A DNA stretch of 64,000 nucleotides from Gloeocapsopsis dulcis. GTDB taxonomy: Bacteria > Cyanobacteriota > Cyanobacteriia > Cyanobacteriales > Chroococcidiopsidaceae. Position numbers and translations under genes: made by a program. The stretch covers positions 3,932,001 to 3,996,000 of the forward strand of contig NZ_CP119968.1 of the NCBI RefSeq assembly GCF_032163395.1. Direction: 5' to 3'. This document shows positions 48,349 to 59,029 of this stretch, piece by piece; the stretch's first letter is position 1, and each line of letters starts with the position of its first letter. The notes below the pieces were generated by a model that was not told where the DNA came from, ran no database searches, and saw only the letters and a list, made by a program, of their open reading frames with translations.

Positions 48349-49221
48349 ATGGTTGCCCCAAACTACGAGCTAAAACACCGAGTAGCCTTAGTAATTCAAT
48401 ACTTGGGCGCTCACTTCCACGGCTGGCAACGGCAACTTCAGCTCCGTACTGTACAAGCAGAAATCGAAGAAGCTATCGAGCGCGTACTCGGTTATCCAGT
48501 TACACTTCACGGCGCAGGGCGGACTGATACTGGCGTTCACGCAGCAGCACAGGTGGCACATTTCGATGCTACTGGTCCGATTCCGGCAGAGCGTTGGGCA
48601 CCTATTCTTAATAGTTATCTCCCTGACGATATTTTGATTCGCGGTTCTGCATCTGTCAAGAGTAACTGGCATGCTCGATTTGATGCTAAATGGCGGCGCT
48701 ATCGCTACACACTATATACCGAACCTCGACCGAACTTGTTTGTCAAGCCCTTTAGTTGGCACTATTATTATGCAGCTTTAGATGAAAATCTCATCCGCTC
48801 GGCTCTGCAGCCATTGCTTGGGAAACATCACTTAGCTGCCTTTCATCGGGCGGGTTCTCGTCGAAAACACTCTTGGGTAGAAATACAAGCAGCAGAGTGC
48901 GATCGCCAAGGAGCATTCATCAATATTGAAATTCAAGCGGATGGCTTCTTGTATGGAATGGTACGGTTACTAGTAGGCTTACTGGTTGATGTAGGAAGAG
49001 GTAGTTTATCGCTGGAGAGGTTCACAGAACTTTGGCAGCAGCAGCAAAGAGAATATGTCAAGTATGCTGCACCTCCTCAAGGTTTATGTTTATTGCGCGT
49101 TGGTTATGCCGATTTTCCATTTTCTCAAGAAGTTTGGTACGACACACTACCTCAGTTAGTGCTACCAACTACCCCAGAAAACCCTGTCATCAAACGTCAA
49201 CATTTAAGTGCTAGTAACTAA
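48349..49221 (+). CDS. truA: tRNA pseudouridine synthase A
   Basis: 290 residues from ATG 48349. A longer start at TTG 48331 is possible but lacks support. Makes pseudouridine at tRNA positions 38-40. Catalytic Asp in GAGRTDTGVHA, with RWRRYRYTLY and GFLYGMVRLLVG following. Placed between rplQ and rplM, the usual cyanobacterial order. Confidence 0.95.
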   Translation: MVAPNYELKHRVALVIQYLGAHFHGWQRQLQLRTVQAEIEEAIERVLGYPVTLHGAGRTDTGVHAAAQVAHFDATGPIPAERWAPILNSYLPDDILIRGSASVKSNWHARFDAKWRRYRYTLYTEPRPNLFVKPFSWHYYYAALDENLIRSALQPLLGKHHLAAFHRAGSRRKHSWVEIQAAECDRQGAFINIEIQADGFLYGMVRLLVGLLVDVGRGSLSLERFTELWQQQQREYVKYAAPPQGLCLLRVGYADFPFSQEVWYDTLPQLVLPTTPENPVIKRQHLSASN

Positions 49222-49277
49222 CTCGTAAACAAAATCTTAGATCGTTTTAATAATCTCAAGAGGATACGAAAACACTC

Positions 49278-49730
49278 ATGAACAAAACTTACCTTCCTGC
49301 TCAAGATTCCCTCAAACGCGAGTGGTATGTCGTCGATGCGGCTGACCAGCGCCTAGGTCGGCTAGCAACTGAAGTCGCAATGATTTTGCGCGGTAAAAAT
49401 ACCCCAGAGTTCACACCGCACATGGATACAGGCGGCTTCGTTATTGTGGTTAATGCCGATAAAGTTGTTGTGACTGGGAAAAAGCGCAGTCAAAAGCTCT
49501 ATCGTCGTCATTCAGGACGTCCAGGTGGAATGAAGACAGAAACCTTTGCGCAACTACAATCTCGACTTCCAGAAAGAATTGTAGAACACGCTGTTAAAGG
49601 TATGCTGCCTAAAAACAGTTTAGGACGTCAATTATTTACCAAACTGAAAGTTTATGCAGGTGCAGATCATCCGCACCAAGCACAGCAACCAAAAGAAATT
49701 AAAATTCAGACAATTCCAGGAGAGCAATAA
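49278..49730 (+). CDS. rplM: Ribosomal protein L13
   Basis: 150 residues; [39 protein letters not shown] and [20 protein letters not shown]. Paired with rpsI by an overlapping TAATG. Confidence 0.97.
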   Translation: MNKTYLPAQDSLKREWYVVDAADQRLGRLATEVAMILRGKNTPEFTPHMDTGGFVIVVNADKVVVTGKKRSQKLYRRHSGRPGGMKTETFAQLQSRLPERIVEHAVKGMLPKNSLGRQLFTKLKVYAGADHPHQAQQPKEIKIQTIPGEQ

Positions 49731-50146
49731 TGCAAGCAATAGATACGACTAGCGATCGCGTCATGTACAGAGGAACTGGTCGCCGTAAATCTTCCGTAGC
49801 GAGAGTCCGTTTGGTTCCTGGTGATGGACAAATGATTGTCAATGGTAAACCAGGAGATCTGTATTTCCAATTTAATCCTAACTACCTTTCAGTAGCTAAA
49901 GCTCCCCTAGAAACGTTGGGCTTAGAAAACGAGTACAACATCTTAGTTACTGCTCATGGAGGCGGATTAACTGGACAATCTGATTCGATTCGTTTAGGAG
50001 TCGCCCGCGCACTGTGTCAACTTGACCCAGAAAATCGCTCACCACTGAAATCAGAAGGCTACCTGACACGCGATCCTAGAGCAAAAGAGCGGAAAAAATA
50101 CGGCTTACATAAAGCACGGAAAGCTCCTCAGTTCTCCAAACGATAA
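49730..50146 (+). CDS. rpsI: Ribosomal protein S9
   Basis: 138 residues; [20 protein letters not shown] and the C-terminal RKAPQFSKR tail that touches the P-site tRNA. ATG overlaps the rplM stop. Confidence 0.97.
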   Translation: MQAIDTTSDRVMYRGTGRRKSSVARVRLVPGDGQMIVNGKPGDLYFQFNPNYLSVAKAPLETLGLENEYNILVTAHGGGLTGQSDSIRLGVARALCQLDPENRSPLKSEGYLTRDPRAKERKKYGLHKARKAPQFSKR

Positions 50147-50243
50147 AAGTCCCCAGCTTTTAGATTTTAGTGTTCTGAAGGTATGTTGAGCGCTGAAGTC
50201 TAAAAGTTACAATAGATATAAACAACTTACAAGAAGATATATC

Positions 50244-50483
50244 ATGGCAAAATCTGATCTTCATCCTCAATGGTATCCAGAAGCAAAAGTTTTCTGTGAC
50301 GGAAAACTGGTTGCTACTGTTGGCTCGACTAAACCCGAACTGCACGTTGATGTGTGGTCAGGAAATCATCCATTCTATACAGGTACGCAAAAGTTAATCG
50401 ATACTGAAGGTCGAGTAGAACGCTTCTTACGGAAGTACGGCATGATGGAAACTGAGCAATCTACAGGTGACGACAAGAAGTAG
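50244..50483 (+). CDS. rpmE: Ribosomal protein L31
   Basis: 79 residues; MAKSDLHPQWYPEAKVFCDG and SGNHPFYTGTQKLIDTEGR. Only one Cys (18) remains, so the zinc ligands are incomplete; this is the zinc-free C- form usual in cyanobacteria. Confidence 0.93.
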   Translation: MAKSDLHPQWYPEAKVFCDGKLVATVGSTKPELHVDVWSGNHPFYTGTQKLIDTEGRVERFLRKYGMMETEQSTGDDKK

Positions 50484-50553
50484 CTGGGTTAGATAGTTGA
50501 ACCGAAGACTGCATTTTGTAACTTCTACTATCTAGCTTGAGCGATCGCACTTT

Positions 50554-51654
50554 ATGCCTGAAATTTACCTGCTAAACAAACTCAAATCTGTCGAGCAAAC
50601 TTTTAACGAACTCACCCGTCGCCTTGCTGATCCCGATATTGCTAAAGATCCTGGGGAATATCAGAAGATCGCTAAGGCGCGTTCTTCATTAGAAGAAGTC
50701 GTGATGACCTATGAAACCTGGAAAACTACCCAAGACGAATTGGTGGGAGCCAGGGAAGTCATGAAAGAAGCTAATAGCGACTCAGAACTACAAGAAATGG
50801 CAGCTTTAGAAGTTGCGGAACTAGAAGAACAACTAGAGCAATTAGAAGTTCGCCTGAAAATCCTACTGCTACCGCGCGATCCGAACGATGAAAAGAACAT
50901 CATGCTCGAAATTCGGGCGGGAACTGGTGGTGATGAAGCAAGTATTTGGGCGGGTGACTTAGTGCGGATGTACTCGCGCTATGCAGAGAGTCAAAGTTGG
51001 AAAGTTAAACTCATCAGTGAATCGCTAGCAGAAATGGGCGGCTTCAAAGAAGCTATTTTAGAAATTCAAGGCGATCAAGTTTATAGCAAGCTCAAGTTTG
51101 AAGCAGGAGTTCACCGCGTCCAACGAGTTCCCGTGACTGAAGCTGGCGGGCGAGTTCATACATCAACAGCTACCGTAGCAGTAATGCCAGAAGTTGATGA
51201 TGTCGAAATTGAAATCGATCCGAAAGATATTGAAATGTCAACAGCCCGTTCGGGTGGTGCAGGTGGACAAAATGTCAACAAGGTAGAAACAGCAGCGGAC
51301 TTGTACCATAAGCCTACCGGAATTAGAATTTTCTGTACCGAAGAACGCAGCCAATTGCAAAATAAAGAACGTGCAATGCAAATTTTGCGGGCAAAGCTGT
51401 ATGAAATGAAGTTACGCGAACAACAAGAATCTGTAACTTCAATGCGGCGATCGCAAGTTGGGACAGGATCGCGTTCGGAAAAAATTCGTACCTACAACTA
51501 CAAAGATAACCGCGTCACTGACCACCGCTTAGGGCAAAATTTCTCTTTAACTCCATTTCTAGAAGGAGATTTAGAACCAGCCATTCAGGCTTGTATTTCT
51601 CAAGATCAGCAAGAACGCTTGGCAGAATTAGCTACTTCGGGTACGAGTTCTTAG
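50554..51654 (+). CDS. prfA: Peptide chain release factor 1
   Basis: 366 residues. The GGQ motif is at 237-239 ([10 protein letters not shown]) and the PVT (PxT) tripeptide near 187-190 sets UAA/UAG specificity. The C-terminal tail (TSGTSS) overlaps the convergent GrpB gene by 23 bp. Last gene of the rightward block. Confidence 0.97.
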   Translation: MPEIYLLNKLKSVEQTFNELTRRLADPDIAKDPGEYQKIAKARSSLEEVVMTYETWKTTQDELVGAREVMKEANSDSELQEMAALEVAELEEQLEQLEVRLKILLLPRDPNDEKNIMLEIRAGTGGDEASIWAGDLVRMYSRYAESQSWKVKLISESLAEMGGFKEAILEIQGDQVYSKLKFEAGVHRVQRVPVTEAGGRVHTSTATVAVMPEVDDVEIEIDPKDIEMSTARSGGAGGQNVNKVETAADLYHKPTGIRIFCTEERSQLQNKERAMQILRAKLYEMKLREQQESVTSMRRSQVGTGSRSEKIRTYNYKDNRVTDHRLGQNFSLTPFLEGDLEPAIQACISQDQQERLAELATSGTSS

Positions 51655-52183
51655 TAAGATAACTTGTAGAGTGTGAGCGTGCTTGTGCCATGACAGCTTG
51701 GATATAGTCAGTTTTGGCATTGGTATAAGCTTCACGATCTGTTTTAGAGCATTCGGCTAATTGACGTTTTAAAGCAGCATATCGCTGGACTTCGTCGGGG
51801 TGCGATCGCAAATAATCTCGAAACAAAAGACGCTCCCATAATGCACTATCTGCCTCAACTATATGCAGGTGGTGAGTGCGCTGGAAACCGTACGGAGGCA
51901 TTCCCTTAACTAAGAACATGCGTCCAGGACGGGGATCTTCTTGCCAATAAACGTATCCCAGTGCTTTTAGTAATGGAACGTGACATTTAGCTTCTTCCAA
52001 AGAATTCACGCCAACCAAAAGATCGATAATTGGTTTTGCAGCTAATCCAGGAACTGCTGTGCTGCCAAAATGTTCAATGCGCGTAACTAAATCATTTCCC
52101 AATACTTGCCAAATTGTTGCTGCTTCTTCCTCAAACTGCTGCGACCAAAGAGGCTCGTATTCAACAATAATAATTTCATCCAT
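51632..52183 (-). CDS. GrpB family protein (UPF0157 nucleotidyltransferase fold)
   Basis: 183 residues. The nucleotidyltransferase-like core [20 protein letters not shown] (about 38-57) has the expected G-S...D-x-D-like pattern; [20 protein letters not shown] follows. Often called dephospho-CoA kinase-related, but its activity is unknown. The C-terminal tail overlaps prfA tail-to-tail. Confidence 0.88.
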   Translation of the reverse strand: MDEIIIVEYEPLWSQQFEEEAATIWQVLGNDLVTRIEHFGSTAVPGLAAKPIIDLLVGVNSLEEAKCHVPLLKALGYVYWQEDPRPGRMFLVKGMPPYGFQRTHHLHIVEADSALWERLLFRDYLRSHPDEVQRYAALKRQLAECSKTDREAYTNAKTDYIQAVMAQARSHSTSYLTKNSYPK

Positions 52184-52245
52184 GAACTGAACATATCAGG
52201 GTTTGGTAGTACCAAACCCCTTGCTAAATTTACTCTATTTGACTT

Positions 52246-52974
52246 TTAGAATCCTCTCTTATCAATCGTTAAACTGCTAGCATGACCAATTTCATCAGCA
52301 GCAGGGTCTTGCGAAGGTACACTATACTCTGATTCGATGACATGAAATGGTCCTTGTCCGAGCGTAACAAACGCAAAACCATTTCCATTTGTTGTTAACA
52401 TTTTACCTCGATATTCTACAGTAGCGCCCTGCTGTGGTTTTCCTCTGTACAATACTAGAACCTTTAAAGTTCCTCCAGATCCAACTGTAAAGGGGTCTTG
52501 CTGCGGGATAATTTCTAAAGGTAAACCGAACCACAATGAAACTAATCCTGATGATTCATAAAAGGCTTTTGCATACTTGTAAGTATGAACAACATTGGTT
52601 TGTTCGTCGTTAGCCGCTAGCGCATCGGGTCGAAAAACATTGATATAGTTATTGTCTCTAACAACAAAGTAGCCATTATTGTGGCGAGCAGTTAAAGCTA
52701 CAATTTTGCGTTGTGGAACTAGAGTTACACCGTTTAATCTGCGCTGCACTGAAAGGTGAACAGGAAACACTGCTTTATCGTAAGCTCTAGCTCCTTGGAA
52801 CTTAATTGAATCGTAGGGGTCTGTCTCATTAAGCTCTGGATGACCTAATAAAACCTTTAATTCTCCTGGTTTTTCTCCTTTATCAATCCAAATAGCATGT
52901 GCAAAAGCGGGTTGAATCAGAAGCGGAAGAAGTGTTGCACTTAGCACTAACTCTTTTAAAAACTTGAGTGCCAT
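52246..52974 (-). CDS. Periplasmic DUF4198-type protein
   Basis: 242 residues. Signal peptide MALKFLKELVLSATLLPLLI then PAFAHAIWI (cut after AFA). The mature start HAIWIDKG is typical of DUF4198 proteins, some linked to metal uptake. A later GKPQQGATVEYRGKMLTTN segment resembles an Ig-like beta sandwich. No metal transporter gene is adjacent, so metal binding is only a family-based guess. Confidence 0.75.
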   Translation of the reverse strand: MALKFLKELVLSATLLPLLIQPAFAHAIWIDKGEKPGELKVLLGHPELNETDPYDSIKFQGARAYDKAVFPVHLSVQRRLNGVTLVPQRKIVALTARHNNGYFVVRDNNYINVFRPDALAANDEQTNVVHTYKYAKAFYESSGLVSLWFGLPLEIIPQQDPFTVGSGGTLKVLVLYRGKPQQGATVEYRGKMLTTNGNGFAFVTLGQGPFHVIESEYSVPSQDPAADEIGHASSLTIDKRGF

Positions 52975-53062
52975 TTTACTTTCCTAATAAGTTTTTGTTT
53001 TGTACTTGCCTCATAAAACTCATTGATAGGAATGATAATCAAGTACTAACGTTATAAATAAG

Positions 53063-53997
53063 CGATTGTGCGTTAAATAATTGTGGGATAAATCGCAATG
53101 TCATGCCAACACCAAGAACGATCGGCTAGTCCTGCGCGTTGAGCTGCTGTGGTTTTGAAGCGACTATGTTGCCAAATCCAATTGAAATAGCTCACGACTA
53201 ATCGTGTCGTCACTTTTGTTTGCTCCCACAACTTGCCAAACTTATTCTGCCGTCGATGCCACCTGCCCGTTTGCTGCCTGACAATGCCATTGGTGCGCTC
53301 TAGGCGCTGCGTCCTGTCTTTGCCAATGTAGTGCAGGATTTCAAACGGCAGCACCCGTTCGTAACCACCCCAATCATCACTGTTCCAATGCTTGCAATCG
53401 GACTTTCCTTCCGTACTCACGATCAATTCCTCAAGCAATTCATCAGTATGTTTTCCCACCCGTGCTGCTAGAATCAATCCGCTAGAGTTGGCTAGACTCA
53501 ACGCAATCCAGCACTCACCCACTTCTAGTTCGTCCGCGAGGCATTGCTTTTGTTTTTTTGCACAAACGACCACATCTCGTCAGCAGACACCTCTTGAGTT
53601 TTGACCGCTTTTAGCTCAGCATTATGAACCTGTTGTGCTCGTCCACTAGCAGCACGAATAATACTGACGACGGTGTTGTATGCCAGTCCACTCGTGCGAC
53701 TAATGCCTCGCAGACTGCTCCCTTCACTGTGAGCTTGTAGCACTTGGCGAATTTGCTCTGGACTAACGTGCCGATGATAGTAGAGGGTATCGAAGCGTTC
53801 GTTGAAGGTTTGACCGCAGCCAGGACAGAAGTACCGTTGAACTCCACTGGGCATCTTGCCGTGTTTATGAACCTTCACATGTCCACATAAGGGGCATTCC
53901 ATGAGATTAGCGATGAAGAATTGTTCTTCTACTTTATCTAACCCACATAAAATTGACGCACGATCAAATAAGCTTTGTATTAAGCGCAGCACAATCC
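53063..53997 (-). mobile_element. IS1-family insertion sequence
   Basis: An IS1-like transposase gene is flanked by imperfect inverted ends: GATTGTGC-GTTAAATA at 53064 and, on the other strand, GATTGTGCTGCGCTTAATA ending near 53996. The boundaries are approximate (about 0.93 kb); no clear target duplication is visible. Confidence 0.7.
53073..53902 (-). CDS. IS1-family transposase made by -1 frameshift (InsA-InsB fusion)
   Basis: Two frames. InsA-like (53902-53525) has a zinc ribbon (CPLCGHVKVH... CPGCGQ) and a helix-turn-helix (GSSLRGISRTSGLAYNTV). InsB-like (to 53073) has the DDE core: Asp in QEVSADEMW, Asp in NSDDWGGYERVL and Glu in ERTNGIVRQQTGRWHRRQ. They join at the slippery heptamer A AAA AAC on the minus strand (about 53551-53557), just after WSFVQ. 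The 0 frame stops 30 bp downstream (KSNASRTN). The -1 shift gives WSFVQKKQKQCLADELEVGE with no gap. This is the classical IS1 mechanism, so the gene is probably functional. The open frame extends upstream to 54010, but MECPLCGH at 53902 is the usual InsA start. Confidence 0.85.
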
Positions 53998-54010
53998 CTA
54001 GGTAGGGCAT

Positions 54011-54440
54011 TTATGGTTGATTGTAAAATAAATAGAACAAACTTCAAAAAACACAATAAAACTATTTTATTTTTATAAATTGTTGAATGCTGTTTATCTT
54101 TTTTTTATTGTGTTTTTGCTATTCATATTGTCTGCAAGTTTAATTTCCTACTCGAAATGTTTGACAAATAAATGAAAATAAAACTATCTAGAGAAATACT
54201 TAGTTAAGAAATGGAAGTTGCTATCAATTTATAAAATCTATCGAGTTGATAGTTAATTTTGTAATATTGAAGTGAAGGAAATACGTAGGCGATCGCAGCT
54301 ATAACTCAGTAACACTGTGCTGAGGACAATCAGTTTTCAGATGAGGTGTAAGAGTAGCTAACAGCCGAAATTTGGAATTAAATTTTGTTAAGATTGGAGG
54401 CGACAACTAGCGATCGCCTTGTGGTGCGTGGAGACTTTAA
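54011..54440. other. AT-rich intergenic region before the ABC-F gene
   Basis: About 430 bp, strongly AT-rich with A/T runs near 54050-54130 and two HIP1 sites near 54290 and 54410. No gene seen; the promoter of the ABC-F gene is expected. Confidence 0.5.
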
Positions 54441-56129
54441 ATGCTGCGACTAGAACATATCAGTAAAATCTACCCTACTGGCGAAGTTCTCAAAGATGTT
54501 AACTGGGAAGTTAAAAGTGGCGATCGCATCGGTTTAGTTGGGGTTAACGGTGCAGGGAAATCCACTCAACTGAAAATTATTGCTGGAGAAATCGAACCAA
54601 CAGCGGGAGAAGTTATCCGTCCAGCTAGTTTACACGTTGCTTATTTAACGCAAGAATTTGAGGTCGATCCTGGGCGCACAGTCCGCGAAGAATTTTGGAC
54701 AGTTTTTAAGCAAGCCAACGAGGTGCAGCACTCGCTAGCACAGGTACAGCGCGATATGGAAACTGCGACACCTGAAGAATTAGATCGCTTGATTCATAAG
54801 CTCGATCGCCTGCAACGTACCTTTGAAGCATTAGATGGTTACGGACTCGAAGCGCAAATCGAGAAGATTTTACCAGAGATGGGTTTTGAGCCAACTGACG
54901 GCGATCGCCTGGTAAGTTCTTTTAGTGGCGGTTGGCAAATGCGGATGAGTTTAGGCAAGATTCTCCTGCAAAAACCAGACTTGTTGCTGCTAGATGAGCC
55001 GACAAACCATCTTGACTTAGAAACTATCGAGTGGTTAGAAAATTACTTAAAAAACTTGACTACTCCTATGGTAGTCGTCTCTCATGACCGCGAGTTTCTC
55101 GATCGGCTGTGTACGCAAATTGTGGAAACTGAACGCGGCGTTTCTACTACTTATTTAGGTAACTATTCTGCCTACTTACAGCAAAAAGCGGAAGCGCAAG
55201 TCGCACAAATGAGTGCTTACGAACGTCAACAGAAAGAGTTAGAAAAGCAACAAACGTTTGTCGATCGCTTTCGTGCCAGTGCAACACGCAGTACTCAAGC
55301 GAAAAGCCGCGAAAAACAACTCGATAAAATTGAGCGAATTGAAGCACCAGTAGCAAGTTTAAGAAGCCTTCACTTTCGCTTTCCACCTGCACCCCGTAGT
55401 GGCAGAGAAGTCGTATTAATTAAAGACTTGGTACATACCTACGAGGAGAAGATTCTCTTTTTAGGGGCGAATCTGTTGATCGAACGCGGCGATCGCATTG
55501 CCTTTCTTGGTCCTAATGGTGCAGGTAAATCTACCCTACTACGCTTAATTATGGGGCTAGAACCACCTTCAGAAGGCCTCGTTAAGTTAGGAAATCATAA
55601 CGTTATTCCTGGTTACTTCGAGCAAAATCAAGCGGAGGCGCTGGAACTTCACAAAACTGTGATGGAAACGATTCACGATGAAGTTCCAGATTGGAAAAAC
55701 GAGGAAGTCCGGACGCTGCTAGGGCGCTTTTTATTTAGCGGGGATACAGTATTTAAACAAGTTGTCGCCTTGAGTGGTGGAGAAAAAGCACGGCTAGCTT
55801 TAGCAAAAATGCTGTTATGTCCGGCTAATTTGCTGATATTGGACGAACCGACGAATCATTTAGATATTCCTGCCAAGGAAATGCTTGAAGAAGCAATCCA
55901 ACATTATGACGGAACAGTGATTGTCGTTTCTCACGACCGCTATTTTATCTCTCAAGTCGCAAACAAAATAGTTGAGATTCGCGATGGAGAATTTCGGCTG
56001 TATAACGGAGATTACCACTATTATTTGGAGAAAATCGCCGCTGAAAAAGAACAAGCAAGGCTAGCAGCGATCGCTGCTGAAAAAGCTGCCAAAAAAGCTG
56101 CTAAAGCAACTGCAAAACGGAAAACATAA
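54441..56129 (+). CDS. ABC-F family ATPase (Uup/YdiF-like)
   Basis: 562 residues, two ATP-binding cassettes, no membrane segment. First cassette: Walker A GVNGAGKST (34-42), signature FSGGWQMR and Walker B LLLLDEPTNHLD. Second: Walker A GPNGAGKST (about 353-361), LSGGEKAR and LLILDEPTNHLD. The P-site tRNA interaction motif region lies between (TRSTQAKSREKQLDKIERIE, about 284-303). ABC-F proteins act on ribosomes to relieve stalling, and some give antibiotic protection. The Ala/Lys-rich C-terminus is variable. Standing alone. Confidence 0.95.
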   Translation: MLRLEHISKIYPTGEVLKDVNWEVKSGDRIGLVGVNGAGKSTQLKIIAGEIEPTAGEVIRPASLHVAYLTQEFEVDPGRTVREEFWTVFKQANEVQHSLAQVQRDMETATPEELDRLIHKLDRLQRTFEALDGYGLEAQIEKILPEMGFEPTDGDRLVSSFSGGWQMRMSLGKILLQKPDLLLLDEPTNHLDLETIEWLENYLKNLTTPMVVVSHDREFLDRLCTQIVETERGVSTTYLGNYSAYLQQKAEAQVAQMSAYERQQKELEKQQTFVDRFRASATRSTQAKSREKQLDKIERIEAPVASLRSLHFRFPPAPRSGREVVLIKDLVHTYEEKILFLGANLLIERGDRIAFLGPNGAGKSTLLRLIMGLEPPSEGLVKLGNHNVIPGYFEQNQAEALELHKTVMETIHDEVPDWKNEEVRTLLGRFLFSGDTVFKQVVALSGGEKARLALAKMLLCPANLLILDEPTNHLDIPAKEMLEEAIQHYDGTVIVVSHDRYFISQVANKIVEIRDGEFRLYNGDYHYYLEKIAAEKEQARLAAIAAEKAAKKAAKATAKRKT

Positions 56130-56347
56130 CCGTTTAACCTACGGGGATCAAAGAAAAACAAAAGCATTTCAATGCTAAACTCAAAAAATCTAAGATTCTT
56201 GACAGAAACTGCGATCCCCACCTAAAAAAATCATCAAAGTGGCAAAAAATATCAGATAATTGCAAGAATAGGCAAAAATATACTTGCAGCAGCAAGTAGC
56301 AATGGTATCATTGCGGTGAATTATATAAAGTAAAGGGCAACAAAGTT

Positions 56348-57946
56348 ATGACCAAAGCACCTGTTGCTCCCGTGGTGCTAGTCATTTTAGACGGCTGGGG
56401 CTATCGAGAAGAAGCAGAAGGTAACGCGATCGCTGCGGCTAAAGTCCCAGTAATGGATAGCCTTTGGCAGACATATCCTCGGACTCTGATTAAAACTTCG
56501 GGGAAAGCAGTAGGTTTGCCAGAAGGTCAAATGGGAAACTCAGAAGTAGGGCACCTTAATATCGGCGCAGGGCGCGTTGTACCACAAGAATTGGTACGCA
56601 TTTCTGATGCAGTAGAAGATGGATCAATCCACCAGAACTCAGCGTTATTACAAGTGTGTCAAGACGTTCGCGAACGAAATGGCAAGTTACACTTAATTGG
56701 TCTTTGTTCAGAAGGTGGCGTTCATTCTCACATCAACCATTTGTTAGGATTGCTTGACTTGGCTAAAGCACAAGGCATAAGTCAGGTATGTATTCATGCA
56801 ATTACAGATGGTCGCGATACGATGCCCACAGAAGGTGTAGGTGTCATTGGGCTGATTCAAGACTATACCGAAAAAATTGGTGTCGGGAAAATTGTCACAA
56901 TTAGCGGACGTTATTACGCGATGGATCGCGATCGCCGCTGGGATCGAGTTAAACTTGCCTACGATGTGATGACTCAAGACGGCACAGGCGATGGTCGCTC
57001 TGCTATTGAGATTTTACAAGATTCCTATACTGCCGGAGTCACCGATGAATTTGTCATTCCGCATCGTGTAGCACCAGGAGCTGTAGCATCAGGTGATGGA
57101 GTTATTTTCTGCAATTTTCGTCCAGATCGAGCAAGACAACTGAGCCACGCCTTTGTTGCACCCGAATTTGATGGCTTTGAACGTGAAAAAATTAGTTCTT
57201 TATCCTTTGTTACGTTTACACAGTACGATCCTGAGCTATCAGTCGCGGTTGCCTTTACACCACAAAACTTGAACAACATCTTAGGGCAAGTAATTTCTCA
57301 ATACGGACTTAAACAATTCCGCACCGCAGAAACCGAAAAGTATGCCCACGTTACCTACTTCTTCAACGGTGGTTTAGAAGAACCATTTGCAGGCGAAGAT
57401 CGAGAACTTGTCATGAGTCCGATGGTAGCAACTTACGATCACGCTCCCAGTATGTCAGCCGAAGCTGTGACTGATGTCGCAACTAAGGCAATTAAACAAG
57501 GCATTTACTCATTAGTCGTCATCAACTACGCTAATCCTGACATGGTGGGACATACAGGTCAAATAGAAGCAACCGTCCAAGCGTTAGAAACAGTTGATAC
57601 TTGTTTAGGGCGTTTACTAGAGAGCATTAGTCAAGTAGGTGGTACTGCTATTGTCACAGCAGATCATGGCAATGCTGAATATATGCGCGATCCCCAAGGT
57701 AATCCATGGACAGCGCATACAACTAATCCCGTACCGCTGATCTTAATTGAAGGCGAACGAGCTAAAATACCAGAGTATGGTGGAGACGTCAGCTTGCGTA
57801 GTGGTGGTCGTTTATGTGATATTGCTCCAACTATTTTGGACATTCTTCAGCTACCGCAACCATCTGAGATGACAGGACACTCGCTGCTCAAACCAGTTGG
57901 GGATCAGAATCAAAGAATACGTACTCCCGTGCAATCGGCTCTATAA
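56348..57946 (+). CDS. gpmI: Cofactor-independent phosphoglycerate mutase
   Basis: Interconverts 3- and 2-phosphoglycerate using two Mn ions. 532 residues. Asp15 (LDGWGYR) and Ser65 (GNSEVGHLNIGAG) are the first metal ligand and the phosphorylated serine. FRPDRARQL and TADHGNAEYM are also present. Followed by secG (35 bp), the usual cyanobacterial order. Confidence 0.97.
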   Translation: MTKAPVAPVVLVILDGWGYREEAEGNAIAAAKVPVMDSLWQTYPRTLIKTSGKAVGLPEGQMGNSEVGHLNIGAGRVVPQELVRISDAVEDGSIHQNSALLQVCQDVRERNGKLHLIGLCSEGGVHSHINHLLGLLDLAKAQGISQVCIHAITDGRDTMPTEGVGVIGLIQDYTEKIGVGKIVTISGRYYAMDRDRRWDRVKLAYDVMTQDGTGDGRSAIEILQDSYTAGVTDEFVIPHRVAPGAVASGDGVIFCNFRPDRARQLSHAFVAPEFDGFEREKISSLSFVTFTQYDPELSVAVAFTPQNLNNILGQVISQYGLKQFRTAETEKYAHVTYFFNGGLEEPFAGEDRELVMSPMVATYDHAPSMSAEAVTDVATKAIKQGIYSLVVINYANPDMVGHTGQIEATVQALETVDTCLGRLLESISQVGGTAIVTADHGNAEYMRDPQGNPWTAHTTNPVPLILIEGERAKIPEYGGDVSLRSGGRLCDIAPTILDILQLPQPSEMTGHSLLKPVGDQNQRIRTPVQSAL

Positions 57947-57980
57947 AGCCTTTTTGTTTTCATTTTTGGAGTTGATCGGC

Positions 57981-58214
57981 ATGACAGTTTACAACATTGT
58001 AGAAGTCCTTTGGGTAATATCTGCGATTGGTTTAACAGTTTTGGTACTCTTACATAGTCCCAAAGGTGATGGGATTGCTGCGATCGGCGGACAAGCGCAA
58101 TTATTTAGTAGCACTAAAAGTGCGGAAACTACCCTGAATCGTGTTACTTGGACACTCGCGGTGCTTTTTCTGGGTTTAACTGTTGTTCTTAGTGCCAATT
58201 GGTTAACTCGATAA
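57981..58214 (+). CDS. secG: Preprotein translocase subunit SecG
   Basis: 77 residues from ATG 57981; an overlapping longer frame from 57897 adds the end of gpmI in another frame and is not family-like. Two membrane helices (VLWVISAIGLTVLVLLH and TWTLAVLFLGLTVVLSA) enclose the conserved loop PKGDGIAAIGGQAQLF. Part of the Sec channel. Confidence 0.95.
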   Translation: MTVYNIVEVLWVISAIGLTVLVLLHSPKGDGIAAIGGQAQLFSSTKSAETTLNRVTWTLAVLFLGLTVVLSANWLTR

Positions 58215-58235
58215 CAAGTTACATTCATTTGACTG

Positions 58236-59015
58236 ATGCGAATTAAGTCTGCTTTACGGCAGATATTTTTTATCTGGGGATTAGCTGCGATCGCAGCACT
58301 TTTAGTTGTTTTACATGGCAATAGTGCTGGCAGCAACTCGTTGGTTATCGCAGTAGAAACACCCCAATCACAATCGAGTGAATTAGCCTCCTTACCAAGT
58401 GCAAAGCCACATCCTCTTCCCGCTACTTTAGCTCAGTGGCACGATCAAACTAACAGTGGTGATTATTTTCAAGAGGTCAACCCAACGAGACTTGGCTACT
58501 TGATCTGGTCGCAGTTTCCGATTAAGATTTATATCCAACAGCCACACCCAGACAATGATGCGGATATCCTAAAAAGCTGGGCAAATGAAGTTTTACAAGC
58601 AATTCAAGAGTGGAGCATCTATTTACCTTTGCAAGTGATAGAACAACCCGAAGTCGCTGACATCAAAATCATACGCTTCTCTCCTCCATTGAGAATTGCC
58701 CCTAATCAAGTGCCACGAGCACGTTCTGCAGAAACAAGCTACGAGTTTTACATTAGCAGCAACAATGTTTTGTCACATCGTTGCTCTATTTTGTTAAGTC
58801 CTAGTCAAGCAGGTCAATACCTCCAAGCCGCAGTACGTCATGAGTTCGGTCATGCATTAGGAATTTGGGGACATAGTTTATTACAGAGTGATGCTTTATA
58901 CTTTGCTCAAGTACGTAATCCACCACCCATCTCTGCTAGAGATGTGAATACGCTCAAGCGTATCTATGAACAACCAACACAATTAGGATGGACATTATCA
59001 ACTATCGACGATTAG
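58236..59015 (+). CDS. Matrixin-like zinc metalloprotease, membrane-anchored or secreted
   Basis: 259 residues. An N-terminal hydrophobic segment (about 10-26, FFIWGLAAIAALLVVLH) is a signal or anchor. The zinc motif HEFGHALGIWGH (His202, Glu203, His206, His212) is the full HExxHxxGxxH of metzincins. SARDVNTLKRIYEQP after it fits the end of matrixin proteases. Activity is plausible; the substrate is unknown. Lies 22 bp after secG and could be cotranscribed with gpmI-secG. Confidence 0.85.
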   Translation: MRIKSALRQIFFIWGLAAIAALLVVLHGNSAGSNSLVIAVETPQSQSSELASLPSAKPHPLPATLAQWHDQTNSGDYFQEVNPTRLGYLIWSQFPIKIYIQQPHPDNDADILKSWANEVLQAIQEWSIYLPLQVIEQPEVADIKIIRFSPPLRIAPNQVPRARSAETSYEFYISSNNVLSHRCSILLSPSQAGQYLQAAVRHEFGHALGIWGHSLLQSDALYFAQVRNPPPISARDVNTLKRIYEQPTQLGWTLSTIDD

Positions 59016-59029
59016 CCCCTCGCTCCTAG

